Shown here in pieces: positions 29,001 to 38,210 of a stretch of 64,000 nt of DNA. The notes under the pieces are model-generated. The model saw nothing but the letters and a program-made list of their open reading frames with translations, had not been told where the DNA came from and ran no database searches. Positions within the stretch are counted from its first letter, which is position 1. Each line of letters opens with the position of its first letter. The translations under genes were made by a program, and so were the position numbers. Source of the stretch: Ditylenchus dipsaci (lineage: Eukaryota; Nematoda; Chromadorea; Rhabditida; Anguinidae); assembly GCA_004194705.1 (NCBI GenBank), contig SADC01001204.1:310001-374000 (forward strand). Direction: 5' to 3'.

Positions 29001-30843
29001 TGTGTTTACAAAAAGACCTTTCTCGAAAGAATAAAAAATAAACCATTTTTCTAACTTAAAATTGTGTGCGGAATCAGGTTTGTTAGGACCTAAATTGCAA
29101 GAATTTACGATAACTCAAAAAATTTTCAATAAAACGTGATTTTACCGCTGTCAAACCGTCTTCAGCATGCTCAAATCAGTGCAGAAAAGTTGTTTTGGAA
29201 CCCAAAAACGTAAAAAAAATTTTTTGATCCAAGTGGACGACCACTTAATGAATAAAAATTAATTTTTCAGGATATATTCCCCTGGCCACCCCAGGTTTTG
29301 GGGTTTGGGTGGGTGAAAATGAAGTTTTGGTCCTGTCAAACAGGATTAGCCACACAATTTTGCATATGAGAGGATGCTTTGTTTTTAAATTTTAAAAATT
29401 TTCATTTTTTCACGCCAGCCAGGTGGATATCCACCTGACCATAGGGTACCCAAACCAGGTTTCAAGGTTTAATTGAGTAAAATCGAAATTTTGGTCTCAT
29501 TAAATTTGATTCACCACACGATTTTTAATCAGAAAAATGCTTTGTTTTGATTTTCAGCATGACATCTAATAAGGACATGCTAAAAAGAGACTGCAGACAG
29601 AAGTCCCCGATATTAGCGAATTTCCGAACTAATATTTTCGACAACTGAAATATCCAAATTATTTTTTTTTTAAGAACAGAAAAATTAAAAAAAAAACATT
29701 ATCGGAAACCGAAAATCCCCCAAAAATCTGCTCCAAAACGTAAAAGATCAAACTTATATCACTCAAAACGGCTAATGACGAAAACGGCTAATGTCGAAAA
29801 CGGAAATTTTTGAAACTGGCGCTTTTTGAAAAAGATAATGCCGAAAACCAATAAGCCATTTTTGTCTCTAGCAAGCGTTTTATTTTCCCCAAAAAATTGT
29901 TATTTTTCTTTTCAAGACAAAATAATTTTACAAAATAATTTTAGGGAAAAAGAAAAGGGCTCAAATCGAAAGCACCCGTCAAAATCATTAAATCTCCCGT
30001 CAAATTTTTAAAAATTCTCTTTCTTAGTGTATATTTTTCAAATTTTTCAATTTTTTTTGCAATAGCATGTAGCCCTGAATCTCTAGTTTCTGATAAGCTA
30101 TTTACTAGCTTGATATAATTTTGAAAAACGGGAGAAAAATTGAGTTTTTCAAAACTACACTTTTTTTTAATGAATTGTTCTCCCACTTTTAAAAATTGTA
30201 TCGACCTAGTTGATAGCTTATCAGCTTACATGCTAATGCAAAAAAAAAAGTATACACCTAGAACGAGAAGTTTTAAAATTTTGACGGGAGATTTAATGAT
30301 TTTGACGGGAGATTTAATGTTTTTGACGGATGTTTTCAGGTACAGCCAAAGAAAAGTTTGCCGGCAACAAAAATATTTTGTCCGTTTAAAACAATAGTTT
30401 AAATTTCAAACCAATGAATTATTTAGTGAATGATGCATTCAGCACTTCTGAGGGAGGGCCCTATTTAGGTAGTAATTGTTTTAAGCAATTTTCGGATTGA
30501 AAATTATTTTCAGGGAATGCATGGCAAAATTTGGGCAAAACCTCTGTATCTTCGCTAGAACTAGCTCCCACTTTGTATCAGCAACGACCAAATTTTTTTT
30601 CGACGGTGGTGGGATCCACAAATATGGCGACTAGCACCACAAATGCCCACCTCTATTCCAATATCGACCCTATCAATGTTGCAGTGCCTCTATCAGGAGT
30701 CGGAGTTTCTGCTCCAGCTTCGCTGCTTCACTACGGAAGGGTAGGTTGCCTTGAATTTTTTAAAAATCAAATTTGAGTTTCAAAGCAATATAAAGGTTTG
30801 AATGTTTCAGGATGATGCGGAAGACGATGGCATCTGGGCCTAG
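17100..30843 (+). CDS. elks-1: ELKS/CAST (ERC) active-zone protein
   Basis: Coiled-coil scaffold of presynaptic active zones and Rab6-linked secretion. Sixteen exons: 17100-17170, 17250-17459, 17950-18052, 18106-18218, 22179-22320, 22972-23058, 23114-23356, 26181-26414, 26471-26636, 26701-26839, 28002-28109, 28183-28287, 28342-28477, 28535-28674, 30514-30740, 30811-30843, about 753 residues, shorter than vertebrate ERCs. Diagnostic are NTIQNFWSPELKKER near residue 140, long heptad coiled coils, ESVGITAEGEK and RKEVGMELIKEKDA near the C terminus, and the end DDGIWA, the RIM PDZ-binding tail of the family. Five one-base slips (17459, 22320, 23058, 28235, 28383) each resolve by adding one G to a G run, three of them at a splice donor; the sum then divides by three. 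ATG 17100 is the first Met after an in-frame stop at 17094. Introns 4 and 7 are several kb and full of repeats. Confidence 0.9.
17690..17855. mobile_element. Foldback MITE in ELKS intron 2
   Basis: GGGCAGGAGTAGCTTGGGAC at about 17729 is the inverse of GTCACAAGCTACTCCTGCCC at about 17835, with AATTCAAATTGCGAC arms pairing inside. Non-coding. Confidence 0.65.
18366..18680. repeat. CTCGCCTACCCTCGCCCATC minisatellite
   Basis: About thirty tandem 10-11 bp half units alternate TCGCCTACCC and TCGCCCATCC, giving a ~20-bp higher unit. It is pyrimidine-rich on this strand and sits in ELKS intron 4. The long ORFs across it are translations of the repeat. Confidence 0.9.
18683..19620. repeat. ~188-bp satellite, five tandem copies
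   Basis: Copies begin at about 18687, 18874, 19062, 19251 and 19438, each with ATTTGGAGGGCAAGG or TAGTTTGGAGGGCAAGG, then ATACGTGTTTGTGCTTA and GTGGGTTTAAACCCG. Divergence rises towards the 3' copies. The array ends in GACGGACGGACGGAC just downstream (19618-19632). Confidence 0.9.
19937..22146. repeat. GGTCGAGGTCG repeat clusters in inverted arrangement
   Basis: GGTCGAGGTCGTGGTCGAGG-type words at 19940-20065 are answered by inverted CGACCTCGACC words at 20190-20260 and 22055-22146. Both sides carry a GTGAGCA(A)C word between units. Nested between them are a CACTCTCACTCT element (20548-20735), an AAGTGGTCGTCCACTT-family foldback (20745-21062) and a CGAGAATCGAGAAC palindrome (21515-21610). All lie in ELKS intron 4. 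Confidence 0.6.
20745..21062. mobile_element. Foldback unit of the AAGTGGTCGTCCACTT family
   Basis: The two halves read AAGTGGTCATCCACTTG...CTGGACTGATTCGGGC and the complement, meeting around a TTTGATAGTGCTAAAATG / CATTTTACCACTATCAAA stem. The same ~300-bp unit recurs near 10466, 10910, 36527, 37190 and 37690, with half units near 29140 and 51385. Confidence 0.75.
23388..23462. repeat. Short palindrome (GTCCCACTATAACG)
   Basis: GGAGTCCCACTATAACGTGA pairs with CGCGTTATAGTGGGGGTCGC around GGGACCGTCCTAGGG. It resembles a shortened pogo-type MITE, but the CAGTC end is missing. Confidence 0.5.
23700..24085. mobile_element. Foldback MITE (CCATTGCCGTCTACGG arms)
   Basis: The left arm (CCATTGCCGTCTACGGCCAC then TTTGGACTTTTTGAATTGGC) is mirrored by the right arm ending GGCAATGGTCCTTTAA at 24085. 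The arms are about 65 bp. In ELKS intron 7. Confidence 0.8.
24777..25586 (+). mobile_element. TACCGTATT-ended element with pogo transposase remnant
   Basis: The ends are TACCGTATTCTCTCTAATAG at 24777 and its inverse finishing at 25586. Subterminal CTCTCTAATAGAACCAC repeats lie on the left and again, in the same orientation, near 25500. Between them is the fossil transposase tail described separately. This links the terminal sequence to the pogo/Tigger group. It lies in ELKS intron 7. Confidence 0.75.
24945..25200 (+). pseudogene. pogo/Tigger-like transposase C-terminal fragment
   Basis: One frame reads QWIVEACENLL, a stop (TAG near 24977), then ELIVESIKSCGVPNATDG, CWGEATYCFKKIGPVPSG and EIDLEEAQENLI before a stop. 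The pattern 'W-x-W...IVESFKSCG..., then Cys-Phe-Lys' is the C-terminal end of Tigger/pogo transposases after the DDE domain. The same layout appears in the fossil at 11966-12710. Nothing upstream preserves the catalytic domain, so this is a relic. Confidence 0.6.
25822..26092. mobile_element. Degenerate TACCGTATT-type MITE
   Basis: TACCGTATCTTTTCTATTGA at 25822 and ...TTTAATAGAGAAAGTACGCTA at about 26092 are eroded terminal repeats of the same family. AACGGGCC and GGGCCCGT words pair inside. It lies about 90 bp before ELKS exon 8. Confidence 0.5.
26849..27092. mobile_element. TTTAAAGGGGCATG MITE in ELKS intron 10
   Basis: The ends are TTTAAAGGGGCATGATCGTG and the inverse GCACGGGCATGCCCCTTTAAA-type border. 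Inside, AAGGCGCGAACCAGCAGTTC pairs with GCTGGTTCGCGCCTT. A second, highly similar copy sits at 55239-55482 and a partial one at 38203-38340. Confidence 0.85.
27203..27786. mobile_element. TACCGTGTT/TACCGTATT element with CGACATTTGCC array
   Basis: The left end is TACCGTGTTATCTCTAATGA (27203) and the right end ...ACTAGAGAGAATACGGTA (27786). At 27428-27545 an ~18-bp unit (AAACGACATTTGCC) is repeated about eight times, with inverted units at 27645-27710. The array is the core of an inner foldback nested in the MITE. Confidence 0.7.
28746..29570. repeat. Mixed repeat fragments in ELKS intron 14
   Basis: A single ACAGGGTGGCGCAACATA terminus (28748), typical of Tc1/mariner ends, is followed by a half copy of the AAGTGGTCGTCCACTT unit (29100-29250) and degenerate CAGGTGGATATCCACCTG palindromes (29300-29470). 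No coding sequence. Confidence 0.45.
29971..30340. mobile_element. Foldback element in ELKS intron 14
   Basis: CCCGTCAAAATCATTAAATC at 29974 is mirrored by GATTTAATGATTTTGACGGG at about 30290. The arms extend inwards through AAATTTTTAAAAATTC and GTATA words. Confidence 0.65.
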
Positions 30844-31039
30844 CTGCCTGCAAATCAACAAAACTCTAATGAAAAAGCCTTAATAGAATATCTCTTAATT
30901 AAACCCATCTTGCAACTGCTTCTCTTCATTTACTAAAGTTAAAAATCTACTCTCATTATCGAAAGTTTATAAAAAAATTGTTTAAAAATATAAAATTATT
31001 ATGAATGAAAGCGTATGGATGTTGGATAGCCAGAGATAA

Positions 31040-31150
31040 AGCCATTTAATCATGGTATCGATATGTCGACGCTACTGCCCCTTCGGGGGCGCAGGAGGCT
31101 TGGAGTTGAGATGCGCACACCCACATCCCATCACTCGAAACTAACTCTGG
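31040..31150. repeat. Fragment of the dispersed 'GAGATGCGCGCAC' repeat
   Basis: CCTTCGGGGGCGCAGGAGGC followed by TTGGAGTTGAGATGCGCACA matches parts of the repeats at 3360, 10150, 11420, 15995 and 50100. Only a fragment is present. Confidence 0.5.
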
Positions 31151-31224
31151 TAGCTTTCTATACGTGAAAGCTTTGAAACATCAAAAAACATCACCTTGCA
31201 AACAGACGAAAAAATGTAAAATTA

Positions 31225-32740
31225 CAGGGTGTAGCAAGTATTTTTGGGTTTTTAAAATAGCTGTATTTTTATAATTTCATGAACACATCAGCCAGATCTT
31301 TTTTTTATCACAAAGAGGAAGACGGGAGTTTTCGTTTAATACCAAACTTGTGCTATTAGTCTGTCTGATTCTTCAAAATTTTTGATTTTAGTGCAATATG
31401 GTGTTCAGTACTCAAGAAAAAGCTTTCTGTGTGGTTGAGTTCGGCAAGTTGGGAAGTTGCGTCGCTGTGCAGAGAAGTTTCAAGCGCCAGTATCGCCTTC
31501 CACCTCGTGCAAAGGTTCCTCACGAAGACAGCATTAAGCAATGGTTTAACAAGTTTTTGGATTCCAGGGATGTTAAGCGCAAGAAAGCAACACGAGGTAA
31601 AGAATTTCGAAGTCTTTCTTTGAATTTTTTTTCTTCAATTTCAGATGGGTTCGAACAGATCTGGCAATAGCTACGGTGCTCTCGTTCTTCACTGCCGATC
31701 GACATTCAAGTATTCGCAGCGTGGCAAGAAAAGAAGGAACTCCGTCGAGAAAAACAATTCAGCGAATTCTCAAGGTGATTTTTATTGAGTTAACAGTAAG
31801 GAGAATCAAGAATTTTTAGGATGAAAAATTCAAACCATACAAGCTTTCTCTCATCCATGCTCTTCGTCCTCGAGATCATCAGGCTCGTGTTCTCTTTGCT
31901 CAATCACAACTGGCTCTCATCATTGCAAGTCCAGCCTTCTTGGACAATCTTGTCTTCTGTGATGAAGCTCACTTTCAATTGAATGGAGGCGTCAACAGAC
32001 ACAACTTTCGCTACTGGGATGACAATAATCAGCATTGGTTTGAACAAGTTCCACTCCACTCGCCACGTGTCACTGTCTTTGCTCTGATTGGTCGTCAAGG
32101 AATCGTTGGGCCATGTTTCTTCCAAGAAAACATCAACAGTGCCAACTACCTGAATCTTCTTCAACAACAAGTGGTTCCTGAGTTGCAAGAGTGGCCAAAT
32201 TTCAATGAGTTGATTTTCATGCAGTTAGTGATCAGTGGTCGATAAATTGTTGATTGATTTCCTTTTTAAGGATGGCGCTCCTCCTCACTGGGCTCTACGT
32301 GTGCGTGAGTACTTGTCTGAAGTGTTTCCTGAACGATGGATGGGCAGAGCTTCTCAAAATTTGCCATGGCCACCGTATTCACCAGATCTCACGCCATGTG
32401 ACTTCTTTTTGTAGAGCTGGTTCAAAAGTCGAGTCTACCGGGAGCCGATTGCAGACGTGGATGAGCTTATTGGAAGAATTGAAGTTGCCTTTGAAGAATT
32501 GCCTCACGAAATGATCAATACTTGTATCGCAGCATATCCTCTTCGATTGAACCGTTGTATCGCAGTTGGCGGTAGAAGTGTTGAAGAAACATTTGCAAAT
32601 GTTTAGATTTTTTTGTTATAAAGTTTGGTATTAAACGAAAACTCCCGTCTTCCTCTTTGTGATAAAAAAAAGATCTGGCTGATGTGTTCATGAAATTATA
32701 AAAATACAGCTATTTTAAAAACCCAAAAATACTTGCTACA
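31225..32740 (+). mobile_element. Tc1/mariner-superfamily transposon, ~120-bp inverted repeats
   Basis: The left terminal repeat (31225-31349, starting CAGGGTGTAGCAAG after a TA) and the right one (32621-32740) are almost identical inverted copies about 120 bp long. The last few outer bases of the right end have diverged, so the right TA is unclear. Near-identity of the arms suggests fairly recent movement. The single gene inside is a transposase with one stop codon. Confidence 0.85.
31398..32606 (+). pseudogene. Tc1/mariner-like transposase, one premature stop
   Basis: Four exons: 31398-31596, 31645-31774, 31820-32224, 32271-32606, about 356 residues. The N-terminal helix-turn-helix region (EKAFCVVEFGKLGSC...IKQWFNKFLDSRD) resembles the DUF4817-type domain of such transposases. 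The catalytic domain shows FCDEAHFQLNGG (first Asp), DGAPPHWALRVREYL (second) and PPYSPDLTPCDFF (third). I count 42 residues between the last two Asp, which is not the mariner 34 spacing. An in-frame TAG at 32412-32414 replaces the Trp normally found after DFFL. Two splice donors (31596, 32224) need one extra G to keep frame, as seen in other genes here. Probably inactive unless the stop is also a base error. Confidence 0.8.
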
Positions 32741-33027
32741 CTTCAAACCTTTTGCTCAATCGTGTAGTCCATTTTTCCTAAAATTAGGAAAAAATAAAGA
32801 TAATTTTAAACTTGAATTTTCTTCATCTGTTAACAGTGATAACCGAACAAATAAGGTAACATTCGATTTCCCAAAATGTCAGCTTTCAATCAAAAAACAG
32901 ATCTTTTCAAACACCTCAATTTAAAAAGTTATGAACAAAATAAAGTGTGACGAAAATTCTTAGTACCACTTCTTAGTAAACCCCCAAAAAGGCAGTTTTG
33001 CCCAAAGAAACATACTTTATGTGTTAG

Positions 33028-33470
33028 AAAAATAGGTACTTTCCTGTTATCTTGAATCATTTTTGGATGTATTAGTTAACATTCTCAAGTATTTCACTCT
33101 GAAATACGAACTTATTTTCCCCTATCCCTTGCAATGTGGAGTGTGCTGGTCTTGGCCGCGAAGTGGCCAACCCTTGGTCGTGTACAACAATCTGTACCCA
33201 TACCACAATATTATATCCCGCTTCATACTTTCAGAATATAATAACATTATTGTAGGGCATTGTAGGGCTGTTCTTAATTTTAATAAAAATTAATAAAATT
33301 TCGGATGTTGTACACAACCAAGGGTTGGCCGCTTCGTGGCCAAGACCAGCACACTCCACATTGCAAGAGATAGGGAAAAATAAGTTCGTATTTCAGGGTG
33401 AAATACTTGAGAATGTTAACTAATGCATCCAAAAATGATTCGAGATAACAGGAAAGTACCGAAAAATAAA
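33028..33470. mobile_element. Foldback element with ~190-bp arms
   Basis: The left arm runs GGTACTTTCCTGTTATC, TTTTTGGATGTATTAGTTAA, CCCTTGCAATGTGGAGTGTG, CGAAGTGGCCAACCC. The right arm is the reverse complement ending GATAACAGGAAAGTACC. The loop is short (about 33195-33300). A degenerate relative of the arm tip occurs near 8915-8980. Confidence 0.8.
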
Positions 33471-33762
33471 AGGGAATGCAGAATTACAACTAAAAAAATT
33501 TGCACCAAAAAAAAAGCCAATTTGCTCTCCCAAAAAATCATAATTTGGGAGGGGGTATATTACAGTAGGTCAATTGTTGGGGGGGGGGCGTTTCTGAAGC
33601 GTTGATATGTGTTTTAAAACAGATTTTTCGACCGTAATAGCAAATAAGCCCGCGTGTAGCCCACTCCTAAATCTTTTCTATTAGAACAATATCGAAGGAT
33701 AACCAAAAAAAATCCAAACATATGTCCAAGACTAGAGCTGTGATAAACACCGGTGATAATCT

Positions 33763-33792
33763 TTCCGGTAATATTCCCGGGAATATTACCGG
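33763..33792. repeat. Perfect 28-bp palindrome with CCCGGG centre
   Basis: CCGGTAATATTCCC is followed immediately by its exact reverse complement. GGTGATAATCTTT words flank both sides. No function is evident. Confidence 0.6.
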
Positions 33793-33839
33793 TGATAATC
33801 TTTTTTTTCGGTGATATTCGGTAATAATCTTTATTTACA

Positions 33840-34700
33840 CAACTCAGCCCAACTCAATCAAAAATCGCACGCAAACTTATCACATTCTTCATCAAAAATG
33901 CTTTTTTTTAAATTCTGGTTCTCTATCTTCTTCGATTTTTTCTGATTGCTGTTCCAGTCGCATTTTCTTGAAAAAGCAGTGTACTTCAGCATAAGATTTT
34001 GCTTGATGAACGTTACTTGAGAGACGGTGTGGACTTTCATGCTGAAATTGATCATAAAAATTTGCCACTCATTCCACTTCAACGAAAACTATTTCCGCCT
34101 TGGATTGATCAATTCCTTTCTGTTGACGCAGCTTTGATTGCCACGTTGTGAAGCATTTGAACGACTTTGGACAAAAGCGTATCCGAAAAAAAAGCTTTCC
34201 GCCATGTGAGCGCTTCCATTGAATCGACTGCTTTCCAAGCATAGCGACGCATGTTTTTTTTTAAATTTGCCTGTACTAGCCAGCCACTCAGCCCATTCTG
34301 TCATCACCTAAATTAAGATTTTATTCTACATTCTCTACAAAAAGTTTTATTTGCTACTTGTCGTTCCTTGCTAGCAAACACTGGGTTTTTTAGGCACTTG
34401 TTTGCCAAGAGTTCAATTGCTTTTTGCTTATCTTCATTAGTTAGCGCTTGTCCTAGGTCTGACGGCTCAAGCACATCCAAGAGATACGCGACATCAGATT
34501 TAGCAATTTTTAGCGGCTTTGCAAAATCTGAACAATTGTTTACAGCCAAAAAAAATAGAAGCAATCCTACATCGATAACCTCAACCTTGATTTGATCGAA
34601 GAATCCACTGGCTCCAACCGCTCCTCTAGACTTGGGTAAGGGCTTACGGACAATCTTGTAACAACTAAGAAAACAGTTGAAGCAATTTAAACACAATAAA
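33840..34700 (-). pseudogene. hAT-like transposase remnant (tentative)
   Basis: On the minus strand, 34690-34316 has an open stretch with PLKIAKSDVAYLLDVLEPSD and ELLANKCLKNPVFASKE. Next, 34250-34100 in another frame reads RRYAWKAVDSMEALTWRKAF then KVVQMLHNVAIKAASTERN followed by TGA. The word AASTERNW is reminiscent of the conserved 'ASxxERNWS' block of hAT transposases, and here the Trp codon is a stop. A frame further on reads TVSQVTFIKQNLMLKY. The pieces are in different frames and the ends were not found. It could also be an unrelated decayed gene. Confidence 0.35.
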
Positions 34701-34918
34701 AATGTTTACCTTCGTGAATTAAGTTCATTGCCCTTAATTGCGACAATTGCACTTGACAGTAGATAGAGGATCTCTGATCAAAAAGTGTGCAAGAGGTACT
34801 TTAGTTCCGGTTTTTTGATAACCGAAAAATACCCGAAATCTTTTTAAAAAGGTCGTCTAAGAAGCCTGTGTTGACTATATATAATCGAACTATTTTGAGG
34901 GACAAGTAATCGCAACTG

Positions 34919-35440
34919 CTCATTTATTTCTCGCCCAAATGCAAACGGACAAATTCTTTACAAAATAACCGCATGTGGTTTCGCTCGTGTGCTGTGACCT
35001 GAACCTGATCCGGTAATGGTTTTTAGGATTTAAATAAATCAAACAGACATTTTGTTCGCTGGTGAAAAGCTCGTCACAATAATAGCAGGCGTAGGTTTCA
35101 CTGAAGTAGTGTTTCATCTTCATGTGCTTACGGAGTTTGCGAGGAGTTGAGAATTTTTTGGTGCATTCTTTGCACTTGAACCTTAAACGACGGAACATTT
35201 AGAATTTTTCTATTTAAAGAAAAAATATTTAATCGCTACTCCAAGTTTTTTCCTCCATGAAACCTTATTCGATGATGGTTGAGACGGTATGGATCACAGA
35301 AGTTTCGCATCGGCGTGCATTCAAAGCAAATGAATGTCTATAAAAACCCTTGAAAATTGGTAACACTGCAAGATCGCATTTACCATGTCGCAATGATGAT
35401 CTTTAAGATCCTGCTTGTTGGCCATCACTTTGAAGCATTT
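34919..35440 (-). CDS. C2H2 zinc-finger protein (model incomplete)
   Basis: Four finger-like segments are seen on the minus strand. The first, CWKCFKVMANKQDL...DHHC, lies at about 35450-35385. An intron of about 46 nt follows. The second, FICFECTPMRNF...LNHHRIRFH, lies at about 35340-35260. The third is a canonical finger, FKCKECTKKFSTPRKL...HMKMKH, near 35180-35110, and the fourth is YACYYCDELFTSEQN...HERNH near 35100-34970, which needs a 40-nt intron (35040-35000) to complete. The protein ends ...LFCKEFVRLHLGEK at about 34919. The frame between fingers two and three does not join cleanly, so either a base error or a missing exon is involved. Likely a nuclear DNA-binding protein; the specific gene is not recognised. 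Confidence 0.55.
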
Positions 35441-35760
35441 CCAACACTGAAAATTAAATTATTAACCTATGTAGCCAGTCTTCACCCCATCGAAAGCGAC
35501 ACAACTGTCCAGAGTACTGTGGATGGGTACACTGTGAGCAGAGCCGCAATAGGGTGGAAAGTGGTAAGAGAGGCAAACACCTGCCCCTTAAGGTTGAACA
35601 CTACCTTTAAGCGGGATCAAAAATTTAACCGCCCCCCCCCTCTTGACTGGTAAAATTACTCAAATTGTATATGTGTTCCGATAAATTTTATTTCGTTCAA
35701 ATAAACCAACTTTCCACAACACGCATAAAGTGAGCAATAACAGGCAAAGAAAGTTAGTAT

Positions 35761-35964
35761 CTATGAAAATTTTCCGGCGAGAATTTCGTTGACCATGTTA
35801 TTTCGAGTAGCTTCCATTTCGGCCAGACAGAAGTTCAACCGACCACGTCGGGAAAAAATTTTCTGCAAATCGGCAGACATATACTCCGCAATTAAACGTG
35901 TTCGTCTGTACTGGAATGTTCCATACCCGAGAAATATAAAGCTGAGAGGGCGGGCGACGGTCAT
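35761..35964 (-). CDS. Short ORF or terminal exon, unrecognised
   Basis: The open frame reads GYGTFQYRRTRLIAEYMSAD, then LQKIFSRRGRLNFCLAEME and NEILAGKFS before a stop. The composition looks coding and an AATAAA on the minus strand lies about 75 nt past the stop (near 35685-35690). It may be the last exon of a gene whose other exons I did not find, or a small protein starting at ATG 35964. A GGTCATTTGATCCC duplication lies just upstream (35960-35985). Confidence 0.35.
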   Translation of the reverse strand: MTVARPLSFIFLGYGTFQYRRTRLIAEYMSADLQKIFSRRGRLNFCLAEMEATRNNMVNEILAGKFS

Positions 35965-36019
35965 TTGATCCCGGTCATTTGATCCCCAAAACCGCCAAAT
36001 TAAAAATGTTCAAACAGGT

Positions 36020-38210
36020 TCGAATCCTGGTGGCAGCAAACATTTTTTCTAACTTAAAATTGTATCAGGAATTGGGTTTCTTAGGACCAAAATTGTGATT
36101 ATACCCACTCCAACCCCAATACCTAGGTTTAGACCTCCTGATCAGGTGGACGTCCACCTGGAAAATCACAATTTTCAAAATTTTAAAACAAATCTAACTT
36201 TCTTATGTAAAATTTTGTAAGGATTTCGGTTTTATAAGACCAAAATTAAGATTTTACCCTCTCGGAGGCCGAAACTTCGAGTAGGTACCACCTGGTCAGG
36301 TGGAAAACGTACTACTTTTTCTAACCTAAAATTGCCTGGCGAAACAGGCTTTGTAAAGGCCAAAATTGTGATTTTACCCATCTGGGCCCCAAGATCTGGA
36401 GTGGCTACCAGCTGATCAAGTGGATATCCACCTAGATGGCCTGAAATAAAATGAGACCACTGAGAGAATCTCAATACGTGTTTTTCTATAATTTAACCTC
36501 AGTTTAACTGAATAATCCATTCACCAATTAAGCCAAGTGGTCGTCCACTTGGATCGAATTTTTTTTCACGTTTTCGGGTTCCAAAACTTGTTTTCTGCGC
36601 TACTTAAAGCATTCTAAAGATGGTTTACCAGTAGTAAAACTACGTTTTGGTAGTATTTTTAAAGTTTTTGTAAACCTTGCAAAACCTAATTTTAGTACTG
36701 TCAGACCATCTTAAGAATGCTTGAATTAGTGCAGAAAACAAATTTTGAAACCCAATAACGTAAAAAAATTCGATCCAAGTGGATGACCACTGGGATTGAG
36801 GTGATACAGCTACCAACATGGTAAGATGCACTGCAAAAATAGTCTGATATACAACTTGGGTACTCCAGACTAAGTACTGTCATTTAGGTACCACTACCTA
36901 GAAACTACCATCTACCACCACCCAAGTACCACTATCTAAGCACTTACACCTGAGTAACGATACCTAGTCGCTGTCTTGGTACTACAACCTGAGTACCACT
37001 TTTTTGATACTACCACCTCCATACACCTGAATACTAGGTCGGCTTACCCTAGGTTGGCCTACTCACGGCTCTAGGTCAATTCGTCCACGGTCAATTCGTC
37101 CACAAAATTATTTTCAAATTAATCTTTTTTGTCTTGTAAAAACTTCTGTTATTTTAGCCTGAACCCTACTGGATAATTGACGCACCAACCAAACCAAGTG
37201 GTCATCCATTTGGTGTTAAATTATTTTTATGTTTTCGGGGGGGGGGGGGTGGAAAAGCACCTGGTACCACCTCTATATGAGTCCATTTCCAGAATTTGAA
37301 ATTTCGGATTTAGCTGTAAGTAATTTAAAATTATTGTTCCTAATCCAGAATCGTGGTTAGTAGGTTTTTCTTGAGTATTGGAAAAATCGAGTTTTGGTAA
37401 AATCAATTGTGTCCCAATACTCAAAAAATACCATACAAACCCATCTTCAGCATTCCCGAATTAATCCAGAAAACAGGTGTTGGAGCATGAAAAACGTAAA
37501 AAATTTTTTGATCCTAGTGGACGACGACTCGGTTTTGTTGTACCCAGGTAGTCGTACTCAGGTTGAGGAACTCAGGTAGTGTACTGGTACTCGGTAATAA
37601 TATTTTGGTCTTGTGAAAAACCTTTTAAAATTTAACTGTATATCTATGATCCAACTTTAGTTATACTGGATAATCCATGCATCAACTAAACCAAGTGGTC
37701 GTCCACTTGAAGCAAATTTTTTTACGTTTTTCATATTCCAAAACTGTTTTCTGGACTGATTCGGGCATGCTGAAGATGGTTTGATAAGAGTAAAACACGG
37801 TTTTGTATGATATTTTTTGAGTATTGGGAGATAATTGATTTTACCAAAACTCGACTTTATTGAAACTGAAGAAATACGCGAGAAAACGGCATTTTACCAC
37901 TATAAAACCATATTCAGCGTGTCCGGATTAGTCCAGATAACACGTTTTGTAACCCTAAAAGTAAAAAAAATTTTGCTCTAAGTGGACGACCACTTGGTTT
38001 GGTTGGTTCAGACTAAAAAATTGAAATTCCCGCGAAACGTTCACTGAAAGTGAAAGTGAGGATGAAATAAGCTCATTGCGCACACTGAAAGTGAGAGAGA
38101 AAGTAAGACTGAGAGGCAATTTTTTCCTGTTGGGTACACACTGCGATTGCGAGTCAGAGTGAGAGTGAAAGAAAAATCCGCTAACTGGAAACGAAGCTTT
38201 AAAGGGGCAT
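36020..38210. repeat. Repeat-rich intergenic block
   Basis: It contains degenerate CAGGTGGACGTCCACCTG palindromes (36130-36440) and three AAGTGGTCGTCCACTT-family foldbacks (36527-36795, 37190-37530, 37690-38010). It also holds GGTACCACC-type short repeats (36880-37060), a GTCAATTCGTCCAC pair (37074-37105) and an inverted copy of the CACTCTCACTCT element (38035-38205). No gene seen. Confidence 0.6.

Noticed and set aside
36000..36060. tRNA-like words (CAGGTTCGAATCCTGGTGG) and similar at 20325-20400 and 51305-51345
   Set aside because: Only a T-arm-like box is present. No acceptor pairing, D-arm or anticodon arm could be drawn. They may be tRNA-derived SINE scraps, but support is too thin.
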